The position numbers were made by a program, and so were the translations under genes. From NCBI GenBank assembly GCA_016744295.1, contig JADGEQ010000026.1, positions 33,924 to 97,923 on the forward strand: a stretch of DNA of 64,000 nucleotides. Direction: 5' to 3'. This DNA is from Desulfobacteraceae bacterium. Its GTDB lineage: Bacteria > Desulfobacterota > Desulfobacteria > Desulfobacterales > Desulfobacteraceae. Below are positions 44,104 through 51,755 of this stretch, piece by piece (the first letter of the stretch is position 1; every line of letters begins with the position of its first letter). The notes under the pieces are model-generated. The model was not told the origin of the DNA, did not search any database, and was given only the letters and a program-made list of their open reading frames with translations.

Positions 44104-45051
44104 CTATTCCTGACCTTTATTCCCTTCGGTGATGCGCACAGGATGATAATGCACATAAACCTTACGAAGCATCTCTATACCCGAAATGAGTGTGTTTTCA
44201 ACTGTGTCAGCAATCCTGTCTCCATCCTTCACGCTCAAATTCCCATCAACACCAATGGTAAGATTCACCACCAGGTAGGGGCCGAATCTGTGGGCATGGA
44301 TGTCTTCAATAGATTTAATCTGCGTCACATCATCAAGAAGTTCATGGATCTGGGTAGTAATTTCTTTGGTGGGAACATTATCCATGAGATCCGAAGATGC
44401 TTCACGAAGAATATCCATGCCGGTTTTCGCAACAATTACGGCCACAACAGCACCTGCCACGGGATCACCCCAGGTGATTCCCAGCATGTTGAGAAGAATA
44501 CCGATTGCGGCACCTGTGGAAGCAAAAATGTCATTCCGGTGATCCCTGGCCAGCGCTTTGATTGCAAGGTTCCTGGTTTTTTGGCTAATGCGGTTTGCAT
44601 GCAGCATAAGAAAAATTTTGGTAATGATCGTTACAAATGCCACAATCAGCGCAAACATCCGCACCTTAAGCTGTGGCACTGTCCCCATAAAAAGAGCAAA
44701 TGCTGAATTGACAGAATCCCAGAATATGGCCGCACCGGTGGTAATAACGAAAGCGCCAACGACTAAAGCCGCAATACTCTCAAGTTGATGATGACCATAA
44801 GGATGTTCCGAATCAGCGGGCTTGCCTGATAGCCGAACAAATATCCTCACGACAACAAAGTAAATAACGTCGGATACGGAGTTGATACCATCGGCAAGCA
44901 ACCCCTGACTATGCCCCAGGATGCCCGAGAAAACTTTCACGAATGCAAGAATAGCATTGAAGAACAGACCTACGTTAACTACTGATTCGGCGTCTCTTTG
45001 GCGGCTCTTGCTATCAGTTTTTTTGTCAATTTTCAATATTTCAGTACTCAT
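44104..45051 (-). CDS. Cation diffusion facilitator (metal exporter)
   Basis: 315 residues, six helices. The metal-site helix reads H-S-Q-G-L-L-A-D-G-I-N-S-V-S-D-V, with the N-S-V-S-D arrangement of one CDF branch. Loop H-P-Y-G-H-H-Q-L-E-S and the helix-5 segment D-H-R-N-D are also family hallmarks. A cytoplasmic C-terminal domain (about 215-300) ends with H-Y-H-P-V. Exports divalent metals in exchange for protons; the metal cannot be assigned. Stand-alone gene. Confidence 0.9.
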   Translation of the reverse strand: MSTEILKIDKKTDSKSRQRDAESVVNVGLFFNAILAFVKVFSGILGHSQGLLADGINSVSDVIYFVVVRIFVRLSGKPADSEHPYGHHQLESIAALVVGAFVITTGAAIFWDSVNSAFALFMGTVPQLKVRMFALIVAFVTIITKIFLMLHANRISQKTRNLAIKALARDHRNDIFASTGAAIGILLNMLGITWGDPVAGAVVAVIVAKTGMDILREASSDLMDNVPTKEITTQIHELLDDVTQIKSIEDIHAHRFGPYLVVNLTIGVDGNLSVKDGDRIADTVENTLISGIEMLRKVYVHYHPVRITEGNKGQE

Positions 45052-45386
45052 CGGGTAATCGTCTTTCAGTCAGTTAAAATTTATAAGTATCAAGATATAA
45101 TAATACTGTAAACATCTATTCAATTCATCATTTTAAAAAACTGGGGCGGGTTATCATTGATAAGCAAAAAATCTACAAAACCCAGAAGAAAAGATGGGGA
45201 TGTGGTTAATCTTTTCGGTTAAAAATTATTTCTTCGATTCTGGCACCTACTACTATTTGAACTATCCATTCACTCCCACTGTCTGCAATTAAAATTGCGC
45301 ATATCAACATACCACAAACACTCCAAAACCAATACTTTATCTAAATCTCAGATTTTCCCCGGTTTACCCCCCCCCCGATAAAAAGC
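45052..45386. other. Intergenic region between CDF and BlaI genes
   Basis: About 335 AT-rich bases between divergent genes, containing both promoters. A C-run (about 45366-45376) precedes the BlaI promoter. No gene seen. Confidence 0.4.
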
Positions 45387-45432
45387 TTGACATTTGATTT
45401 TGGGCATGGGATTTTATTGTTACATCGTAACA
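45387..45432 (+). promoter_or_regulatory. BlaI promoter and operator
   Basis: TTGACA lies at 45387-45392; the -10 is poorly matched. A perfect palindrome TGTTAC-ATC-GTAACA (45418-45432) with TACA/TGTA-like half sites follows, about 30 bases before the blaI ATG, as expected for autorepression. Confidence 0.6.
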
Positions 45433-45462
45433 GTAGAATTAAATATTAACAACGAGGTGCCC

Positions 45463-45864
45463 ATGGTCGAGAATTTCCCCCTTCCAGATCTAACCAAACC
45501 GGAATTCGATATCCTGCGAATCATATGGAAAAATGGAAAGCTGAGTGTTCGGGAAGTCCATGACCGGGTTACCGCCACCAATGACTGGGCCTATTCCACC
45601 ACCAAGACCATGATGGACCGGATGACCCGGAAGCAATTGCTGGCTAGGGAAAAATTCCACGGTGTTTTTCTATATCGCTCCCTCATATCCCGGCCCAAAG
45701 GCTTTGCTCGGTTTATCCAGTTTTTTGCAGACAGGGTACTCGAAATAGACCATGGGGAAGTGGTGGCACTTTTTTCCAGAAGCAAGGCCCTGGATCCAGA
45801 AGAGATACTGGAACTGGAAAGACTCCTGGCGGATGATATGGAGGAACAACATGATACGTCCTGA
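45463..45864 (+). CDS. BlaI/MecI-family transcriptional repressor
   Basis: The start is ATG 45463 with GAGG upstream; the frame extending to 45394 includes the operator. About 133 residues with the winged-helix L-T-K-P-E-F-D-I-L-R-I-I-W-K-N-G and T-T-K-T-M-M-D-R-M. These repressors dimerise and are cleaved after signalling by a BlaR1/MecR1 M56 membrane protease, which is encoded next with a 14-base overlap. No beta-lactamase gene is adjacent, so the regulon is probably cell-envelope related or autoregulatory. Confidence 0.9.
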   Translation: MVENFPLPDLTKPEFDILRIIWKNGKLSVREVHDRVTATNDWAYSTTKTMMDRMTRKQLLAREKFHGVFLYRSLISRPKGFARFIQFFADRVLEIDHGEVVALFSRSKALDPEEILELERLLADDMEEQHDTS

Positions 45865-47581
45865 TGAAATTGCCCAGACAATTCTTGGTATTTTATCAAT
45901 ACAGTCGGTCTATGCCCTGGTGTTATTTCCCCTGGTCTGGGGACTGGTGAAATGCTGCCGAGGAAGATATCTCCGATGGCAATACGGGTTCTGGTTTTTG
46001 ATCCTTTTACGCCTGGTGCTGCCACCGAATCTGGCCACTCCCTGGAGCGTCGGTCATCTGATTCGATCAATAACGCCAAACATAATTCCCCAGTCGTTCC
46101 TATCTTTTCCAAATGCACTTCCTATTTTTTCGGACAACCAAAATCCATATGATGCCCCTCCTTTTAATGCCGCCATACTTGGCACGCAAAATTTACCCGG
46201 AATGGTCCGGGCAATTGACAGCAAACCTGCAATGATTCCACCCTCAACCGAACCGAGGCGGTTTTATCTTATTATGTTCAGCGGCTGGCTGGCGGTTGTC
46301 AGCTTCCTCCTGGTTCGATTTTTCAGAAAGCGGCAGCAGTTTTGGCAAATCGCAGGGAAGGGAAGGACGATTAGGGATCCTGGTGTGCTGGATCTCGTCC
46401 AAACCTGGCAAAAGCGGTTGCATATTCGAAGAAGAGTAAAGGTAAAGGCGGTCGCCTCAGGTCTTCCATGCTTTACCATGGGACTTTTTCGGCCTGTGGT
46501 GGTCCTGCCGGAACATCTGTTATCAAAACTCGGGGATTCTTCCCTGGAAGTGATCCTGGCCCATGAATTGGTTCATGTTAAACGCTGGGATGATCTTGCA
46601 ATCTGTCTACAGGAACTGATCAAAATCCTCTATTTTTTTCATCCACTTGTCTGGTTTGTCATGCCCCGCATCACCTGGACCCGGGAGGCCGTGTGCGATG
46701 CAACCGTTCTATCCCAAGGAACCCTTTCTCCTGGAACTTATGGAAAGCAGATGCTGGCATTCCTTCGAAGCCAAGCTCTTCCAAAAAAGCCCCTCTGTGG
46801 TTTGGCAAAATTTACCGCTGCTACAAGGGAGATGGCTTTTCGCCTAAAACAAATTCAAAAAAAGGAGAACAACATGAAATTTCACACCTTAAAAATCTAT
46901 TTTGTTATTCTGTTTTTAGGATTATTTTTCCTGCCCATGGCCCCGGTGGTTTCATCGAATCCGATTGACACAGCACAAACCATATCAGAGCCAGCATCAC
47001 AGGCCCAGGATCAAGACAGTCAGCAGATGGTTGACAATGCTCTCATTCAGTACATATTACGCTGTGTACCATGTCAAAACCCTAAAGAAGTTTTGCATAT
47101 TATTTGGGGAAATCTTATTAAAGAAAACTTCCAAAAAGAAGATTTTTCACGGCTTGTTTCAGCAACAGACTGCGACATTGTAGAAGATATTGGCAATGGC
47201 CGGAAAGCCTATGTTTTTTATCTGCTTTCCGGTTCGAGACAAGGGCTATACCGTCCCAATTTCCATTTTGTAAAAAAAGAAAAAAAAATGATATTTCTTT
47301 ATAAGAGCCCGAACTCCTCAATCTATGCCACGGATCGTCCAAAAATCAATGGACGTTATGAGATTGAGGAAGGATGGAGAGCGGATCTTTTTGACGGGAC
47401 TTTTGATGATCGTGTCAATCTGGCATGGGCATCCAGGGTCTGGTTTTGGACTGGAACCAAATATCTTCCTGCCTATACGGACTATACCATTAAGGAGACA
47501 ACCAACCCGCCATCAATGGGAACCAGAAGAGTGTGGGAGAAGGATACTCAATCCTTGTATGAGGCATCTTCCCGAATGTGA
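45851..47581 (+). CDS. BlaR1-like M56 membrane metallopeptidase with extracytoplasmic sensor domain
   Basis: The start is ATG 45851 with GGAGG upstream. 576 residues. Membrane helices near 15-30, 40-60 and about 140; zinc site L-A-H238-E-L-V-H242 with the downstream R-E-A-V-C-D. A hydrophobic segment about 345-365 is followed by a domain of about 210 residues that is not a penicillin-binding fold. It should sense an envelope signal and cleave the BlaI-type partner. At codon 342 (46874) a strong AAAGGAG site precedes an ATG that begins a signal-peptide-like sequence, so the C-terminal part may also be made separately. Confidence 0.85.
   Translation: MIRPDEIAQTILGILSIQSVYALVLFPLVWGLVKCCRGRYLRWQYGFWFLILLRLVLPPNLATPWSVGHLIRSITPNIIPQSFLSFPNALPIFSDNQNPYDAPPFNAAILGTQNLPGMVRAIDSKPAMIPPSTEPRRFYLIMFSGWLAVVSFLLVRFFRKRQQFWQIAGKGRTIRDPGVLDLVQTWQKRLHIRRRVKVKAVASGLPCFTMGLFRPVVVLPEHLLSKLGDSSLEVILAHELVHVKRWDDLAICLQELIKILYFFHPLVWFVMPRITWTREAVCDATVLSQGTLSPGTYGKQMLAFLRSQALPKKPLCGLAKFTAATREMAFRLKQIQKKENNMKFHTLKIYFVILFLGLFFLPMAPVVSSNPIDTAQTISEPASQAQDQDSQQMVDNALIQYILRCVPCQNPKEVLHIIWGNLIKENFQKEDFSRLVSATDCDIVEDIGNGRKAYVFYLLSGSRQGLYRPNFHFVKKEKKMIFLYKSPNSSIYATDRPKINGRYEIEEGWRADLFDGTFDDRVNLAWASRVWFWTGTKYLPAYTDYTIKETTNPPSMGTRRVWEKDTQSLYEASSRM
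46874..47581 (+). CDS. Possible nested secreted product (internal start within the M56 gene)
   Basis: Within the M56 frame, AAAGGAGAACAAC precedes ATG 46874. The encoded segment starts K-F-H-T-L-K then I-Y-F-V-I-L-F-L-G-L-F-F-L-P-M and A-P-V-V-S-S, shaped like a cleavable signal peptide. Independent translation would give a 235-residue secreted form of the sensor domain. Alternatively this is simply the last membrane helix of the full protein and the ribosome site is coincidental, or a once separate gene has fused with the protease gene. Confidence 0.4.
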   Translation: MKFHTLKIYFVILFLGLFFLPMAPVVSSNPIDTAQTISEPASQAQDQDSQQMVDNALIQYILRCVPCQNPKEVLHIIWGNLIKENFQKEDFSRLVSATDCDIVEDIGNGRKAYVFYLLSGSRQGLYRPNFHFVKKEKKMIFLYKSPNSSIYATDRPKINGRYEIEEGWRADLFDGTFDDRVNLAWASRVWFWTGTKYLPAYTDYTIKETTNPPSMGTRRVWEKDTQSLYEASSRM

Positions 47582-47659
47582 ATCCATACCATTCACCAGG
47601 GCAATAAACTATATATCTTGTGGTATAGGGATAATTTTCGGGATAAAGCAATCGCTTTA

Positions 47660-48013
47660 TTATTTTTTAGGATCTTTGTATAAAACGTTTAAAATATCGT
47701 TACCCATATCCGGCAGTTCATCATTGCCCTCAGCAATAACTTTGTAAATGGTATTGATTGTTTCAATAACCCCTCTTTCCCTATCAATTGAACAGATATA
47801 AGACGAAATCATGTGCCACCCAGGTTTATATCTACCTGCTGAATCTTCAACAACCGTACCACTGAACTTCAGAGGTCCAGGATCAAGCAAAGCACTGGGG
47901 AAAGTAGCTAAAAATTGTTCCTCAAAACCTTCTATGTCCGGTAAAGTCAGGTGATGAAGTTGCCAGTTCCTGATTAATCCACCATCTTGTTTCATATTAA
48001 TTAATCCTGTCAT
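47660..48013 (-). CDS. Small uncharacterised protein
   Basis: 117 residues, no signal or membrane helix. It contains G-F-E-E-Q-F-L-A-T-F-P-S-A-L-L-D-P-G-P and a C-terminal Y-K-D-P-K-K. I recognise no family. It starts 6 bases after the Kazal-like lipoprotein gene, so probably shares its transcript. An ATG at 47995 is an alternative start. Confidence 0.55.
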   Translation of the reverse strand: MTGLINMKQDGGLIRNWQLHHLTLPDIEGFEEQFLATFPSALLDPGPLKFSGTVVEDSAGRYKPGWHMISSYICSIDRERGVIETINTIYKVIAEGNDELPDMGNDILNVLYKDPKK

Positions 48014-48019
48014 TGAGGA

Positions 48020-48283
48020 TTACGGACATGGATTGACCTGATATTTTACAACATCTTTATCAGAACAAGCGCTACAGGCATTGCTGCAAGTTTTCCAGGT
48101 ACCGTCATCCAGTTCAGCACAAACAGGAAGATATTCCATAGTACAAATTTCGGGTCGTTTTTCACCGCAATGAATAAAACTGCCTTTAGGCGAACTTGTT
48201 CCCGAAGTTTTGTTGGAGCCCGAAATGCAACCAATTGTTATGATAGAAGCAATTGTAAACGAAAATAGACAACTTGTTTTCAT
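48020..48283 (-). CDS. Kazal-like domain lipoprotein
   Basis: 87 residues. Signal peptide ending in a lipobox-like I-T-I-G-C (cysteine about 19), a Ser/Gly/Thr-rich linker, then a cysteine-spaced domain C-T-M-E-Y-L-P-V-C-A ... C-S-N-A-C-S-A-C ... N-P-C. The P-V-C-A and N-A-C-x-A-C spacing matches Kazal-type serine protease inhibitor domains. Likely exposed in the periplasm or at the surface; inhibition is inferred from fold only. Confidence 0.7.
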   Translation of the reverse strand: MKTSCLFSFTIASIITIGCISGSNKTSGTSSPKGSFIHCGEKRPEICTMEYLPVCAELDDGTWKTCSNACSACSDKDVVKYQVNPCP

Positions 48284-48467
48284 CTTCCGTGTCCTGTCAA
48301 TGGAATGTTCACCTGACCCCAGGCTTTATGTTTTTAGGGCCAGGTGAAACTATTGCTTATATCGTTATAAGAATGAAGTTTCGCAAAGTATATTCAATTT
48401 AAGAAAGTTTGCCTGCCATAGCACTATTTTCTCAAAAAATCTTTCCAGTTTCAATTCTCTAACAATG

Positions 48468-49436
48468 TTATCCTTCTGCCTTTTTTTCGAGTTCATCCAG
48501 CTTGTCAGGATCAGAAACAGCAATATCAACAAGGCACTGTGGGATAGCGCTTTGTTCACACATCGTCCTGATTTCTTTCTCTACTTCACTAAATTCCATT
48601 ACTTCACGAATAGAATCGATGTGGTCAATCATATCTTCTGGAGTAATATCTTCCAAAGCAGGACCTGCGGCTTCCGCCTTTTTCTTGGCCGCTGCTTCCT
48701 CTGCTAATCTTTGTTGCTCCTTGAGTTCCTCTTCCATGGCTTTTTTGGCATTGTTAATAGCAGCCTGGTCAACTTCTGCCAGCTCTATGATCAATTCCGC
48801 TGTCACATTATTTGTAATTAAGTGCTTCACCTTTTCTTCGTCTGATTTGCCGTCAACCTTCTCCAGCAGGTTGGTCACCCTTTCTATCTCTGCCTTTTCC
48901 TTTGCAATCTCAGCGACCACTTCTGCCAATTTTTCTTCCGTAATGCCTAATTTATTTATGATCACCTCGGGTTCCAATTGTTCTCCAATGAGAAATCGGA
49001 TACTTTCATTTTCAGACAGTTCTTTTGCTTTTTTTACGAGCAAATCAAGTCTTGTCTCTTCGACAATCCGTATGATGTCCAGTCTGCATTCGACTTTCTT
49101 GAGCTCTTCCCAAGTTTCACCAAGATTGGCGATAAGTTTACTGGTCGCTGAATAAGGATCGGGCACGTCTTCCAGTGAAAGCGCTGCAATTGCATCGTTA
49201 AAATCCTTCATCAGCGGCCTCCCAACTTTCAGCATGTCATCCATCGCCCATCTCAACTGCATCATCTTGCCGCCACTTTTGGAAACATTAAAACCTTCAT
49301 TATCAAGATCACACACAATCTTTTGAATCGCTGCTTCCTTGGCTTGCCCTGAGAGTTCTCCCGGGTTAAGCTCAAATAATTTTTCCTCAATTCCTACCCA
49401 TAGTGGTTTTTTTTCAATCTCGTCGGTTGTTGTCAT
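48468..49436 (-). CDS. Large helical cytoplasmic protein of unknown function
   Basis: The start is ATG 49436 (M-T-T-T-D-E-I-E) with AGGAG eight bases upstream; the frame to 49535 has no site. About 322 residues, acidic, nearly all helix. A charged coiled-coil lies around 225-255, ending in a K-K-K-A-E-A run. A degenerate internal repeat is seen (L-I-x-x-x-V-T-A-E-L-I-I-E-L and L-I-G-E-Q-L-E-P-E-V-I-I). No signal peptide. Family not recognised. Monocistronic. Confidence 0.7.
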   Translation of the reverse strand: MTTTDEIEKKPLWVGIEEKLFELNPGELSGQAKEAAIQKIVCDLDNEGFNVSKSGGKMMQLRWAMDDMLKVGRPLMKDFNDAIAALSLEDVPDPYSATSKLIANLGETWEELKKVECRLDIIRIVEETRLDLLVKKAKELSENESIRFLIGEQLEPEVIINKLGITEEKLAEVVAEIAKEKAEIERVTNLLEKVDGKSDEEKVKHLITNNVTAELIIELAEVDQAAINNAKKAMEEELKEQQRLAEEAAAKKKAEAAGPALEDITPEDMIDHIDSIREVMEFSEVEKEIRTMCEQSAIPQCLVDIAVSDPDKLDELEKKAEG

Positions 49437-49789
49437 TCTTAAATCTCCTTTAATTAATATTTTTTTGCCTAATTTCAATTTGCAGTCCGAAGCCTTGCAT
49501 AAAGGCTCATTATCGATCGAGGTTATTTTTTTCACACCTGACCTGCTGAAAAACTATCTTAATTAATTTCTCATGCTGGATGGAAATTATTATGATATCT
49601 GTTCAACTTTAAGATATAGTTGATTCCGTTCAATTTTGCCAGATTAAAGTTTCGACACAGGTTGAACATAAATTTTCGATGCGGCCACGGCTGCCAGTCA
49701 CTTGAATGAGTCCGGTAATAATTAGCAGTTAACATCTTATAAATGGACACCTCTGGTCAGCATAGGGAAATCTACCATTATCCAAAACA
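49437..49789. other. Intergenic region with no recognised feature
   Basis: 353 bases upstream of the helical protein. It should hold that gene's promoter. No ORF or strong hairpin seen. Confidence 0.35.
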
Positions 49790-50419
49790 CTAAATATCGA
49801 ACTGCCTCGCCTTACCTTCAATCTGATCCGCCTTCGCATAACCTGAGCAGAGTAGTTTTAGCAAGCCATTGTCATCCAAGAATAATGCCGGGAAACCTGA
49901 AACACCCATTTCCCGTGCCCGCCTAAAATCAGCTCGAGTCTTGTCCTTTAACAAAGTGGAAGAAAATTTCTCAAGAAATCTATTTTGCGCCGATATACCC
50001 ATTTCATCAAGAATCCGGAGGTAGGTGTCAGTTTGGTTGGTATTCTGGTTTTCCGCATAGAAAGCATGCTGGACACGCTGGAAAAATTCAAGTTCTCTTT
50101 CGGGCGATACTTCTCTTACTACCAACACTGCCCTGCTAGGCACCTCCGAATCGTAATAAAAATCCTTACGCTCCAGGAGGTCATACTTAAAGGGTTGACC
50201 TGTGGCCGTTGCAACCTCATGCCAATGTCCCCTCAAAAACCCTGTGAGATTTTCATCCATGGGGGATTTCGCATATGGTTTGAGCCCACCCATTATCATT
50301 TCGAATTCATAGTCCGTCCCAATCGCTTCAAGTGCTTGGTTTAACTCAGGCGTAAACCCGTAACACCAGGAACACATTGGATCCCCTATGTAAATTATTT
50401 TTCTATACTTTCCGGTCAT
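49790..50419 (-). CDS. DsbA-family (COG3531-like) thioredoxin-fold protein
   Basis: 209 residues, no signal peptide, so cytoplasmic. Active-site-like D-P-M-C16-S-W-C19-Y-G-F near the N-terminus, a helical insertion and the cis-proline-type segment V-S-G-F-P-A-L-F-L near the end. It belongs with DsbA/FrnE-like oxidoreductases or disulfide isomerases that act on cytosolic substrates. Stand-alone gene. Confidence 0.85.
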   Translation of the reverse strand: MTGKYRKIIYIGDPMCSWCYGFTPELNQALEAIGTDYEFEMIMGGLKPYAKSPMDENLTGFLRGHWHEVATATGQPFKYDLLERKDFYYDSEVPSRAVLVVREVSPERELEFFQRVQHAFYAENQNTNQTDTYLRILDEMGISAQNRFLEKFSSTLLKDKTRADFRRAREMGVSGFPALFLDDNGLLKLLCSGYAKADQIEGKARQFDI

Positions 50420-50635
50420 TATGATATCCTTTATTTTAGTTTCCTAGGTATCCACTTCTGTGTAGACGTCATGGACAATTCGTCAATCAGTTCACACTTT
50501 CTTTGGTCATTTAAATTTAGCAACTTTCGTGCTGCCACCTGGGCTTTGATTTTTTTCACCACTCATTGAAAAACAACAAACTTGATAGCTCGATTCAAAT
50601 GAAGCCTCATATTTTCAGTAATAAAAGCATTGGCT

Positions 50636-50728
50636 TTATAAAGGGGCGATCAATGATTTTATTATCAGCAGGTACATCGCCATTGCTCCCATGTAAATCA
50701 TATAGGTCTTAATTTTAGATCTGTTCAT
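50636..50728 (-). CDS. Possible 30-residue membrane peptide
   Basis: An ATG at 50728 opens a 30-codon frame made almost entirely of one hydrophobic helix ([16 protein letters not shown]). It overlaps the end of the 4Fe-4S remnant by 14 bases. Small membrane proteins do follow such ferredoxin-like genes, but there is no ribosome site and the neighbour is broken, so it may be a relic. Confidence 0.3.
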   Translation of the reverse strand: MNRSKIKTYMIYMGAMAMYLLIIKSLIAPL

Positions 50729-51180
50729 GTTTTGCGGCTTTCAAATTTTTGTGAATCATATTTTTGTGAATCATATTTTTGTGAATCATATTTTTGTGAA
50801 TCATATTTTTCTTTTTTAAACGCCTTCCTGTTTTGGCGGAAAGGTTCAAACAAACGCCAACAGGGCAGAAAAAACGGCACCAGAATCTTGGTATAAAAAA
50901 GGCGCCTGCAATGACCATAGACAGTAAATACCATTGATACTCAGTTCCCCTGAGGCTGAAAAGAGCCACAAAGGGTTCCACTGAAGCATTTGCGGCATTA
51001 CCGGTTCCCAGCGCCACCATGAGGGCGAGCCAGGTGATGAACATTGCTGCTGTTTTCAGGTGTTGCTGGATGGAAATGGGCACCAGGATGTTCATCCCCA
51101 AAATGATAAAGCTCAGTATTAGAATGAATGTCTTAACCTTTCTCAATTTAAGCGGCATACAAATAAAGGCGGCTATATAC
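50715..51180 (-). pseudogene. C-terminal remnant of a membrane 4Fe-4S (NosR/NapH-like) protein
   Basis: Within a 242-codon chimeric frame, the second part has membrane helices ([14 protein letters not shown]) and [12 protein letters not shown], the start of the polyferredoxin motif of NosR/NapH-like electron-transfer proteins. The N-terminal part is missing and is replaced by a sigma54-activator fragment. Near the end a 15-base tandem repeat encodes four H-K-N-M-I units. Confidence 0.65.
50746..50808. repeat. 15-bp tandem repeat, four copies
   Basis: ATTTTTGTGAATCAT-type units repeat four times head to tail. On the minus strand they encode H-K-N-M-I repeats. Copies are essentially identical, suggesting recent slippage expansion. 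Confidence 0.9.
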
Positions 51181-51580
51181 AAAAGATTTTTATTGGTGGC
51201 CGCAACACCCCTGACATCCACTGATAAGGTTTTTGTTCCCCCGAGTCTTTCAAACTGCCCCTCTTGTAAAACTCGCAGGAGTTTAGCCTGTACCTCCAAG
51301 GGCATTTCGCCAATTTCATCCAAAAACAATGTGCCTTTATCTGCCAGCTCAAACCTGCCCTGTTTTCTCTTATGAGCGCCTGTAAAGGCCCCTTTTTCAT
51401 GGCCAAAAAACTCACTTTCAATCAGGTGAACGCGCATATGCACAGTTTACTTTTACCAGTCTGTTTTTCCATTTGATGAATGGTTTCCATAAGACTGATA
51501 TTATCTGAAATATCAATAAAAAAAGCTGAACATGCATACCTTAATAAAAAACACACAGCCCCTCCTTTTTTAAGGCAGAA
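51180..51580 (-). pseudogene. Remnant of a sigma54-dependent activator (AAA+ domain fragment)
   Basis: The translation retains [17 protein letters not shown] (GAFTGA loop) and [12 protein letters not shown] (Walker B). Further upstream, in a shifted frame, are V-N-C-A and a PAS-like D-I-S-D-N-I-S. Walker A is deleted, a frameshift lies near 51440, and the DNA-binding end is missing at the fusion to the 4Fe-4S fragment. Confidence 0.75.
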
Positions 51581-51755
51581 TAAGCGAATCATATACTCCC
51601 TATTGAGGGATCAGCAATGCTTTGTGCCAATTCCTGAAAACTTTTATTCATTTCTTCTTTACCAGGTCCGTTAAACGATAAATCCATTTGCAAAAATTTC
51701 AAAATAGATGATTTTTATTGTTTAAAATATATCGCATGCCCAGAGCATCCTTTTT

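Noticed and set aside
48365..48559. 64-codon minus-strand ORF
   Set aside because: It overlaps the end of the helical protein gene in another frame and has no ribosome site.
50746..50808. CRISPR-like array
   Set aside because: 15-bp units without spacers; a simple coding tandem repeat.
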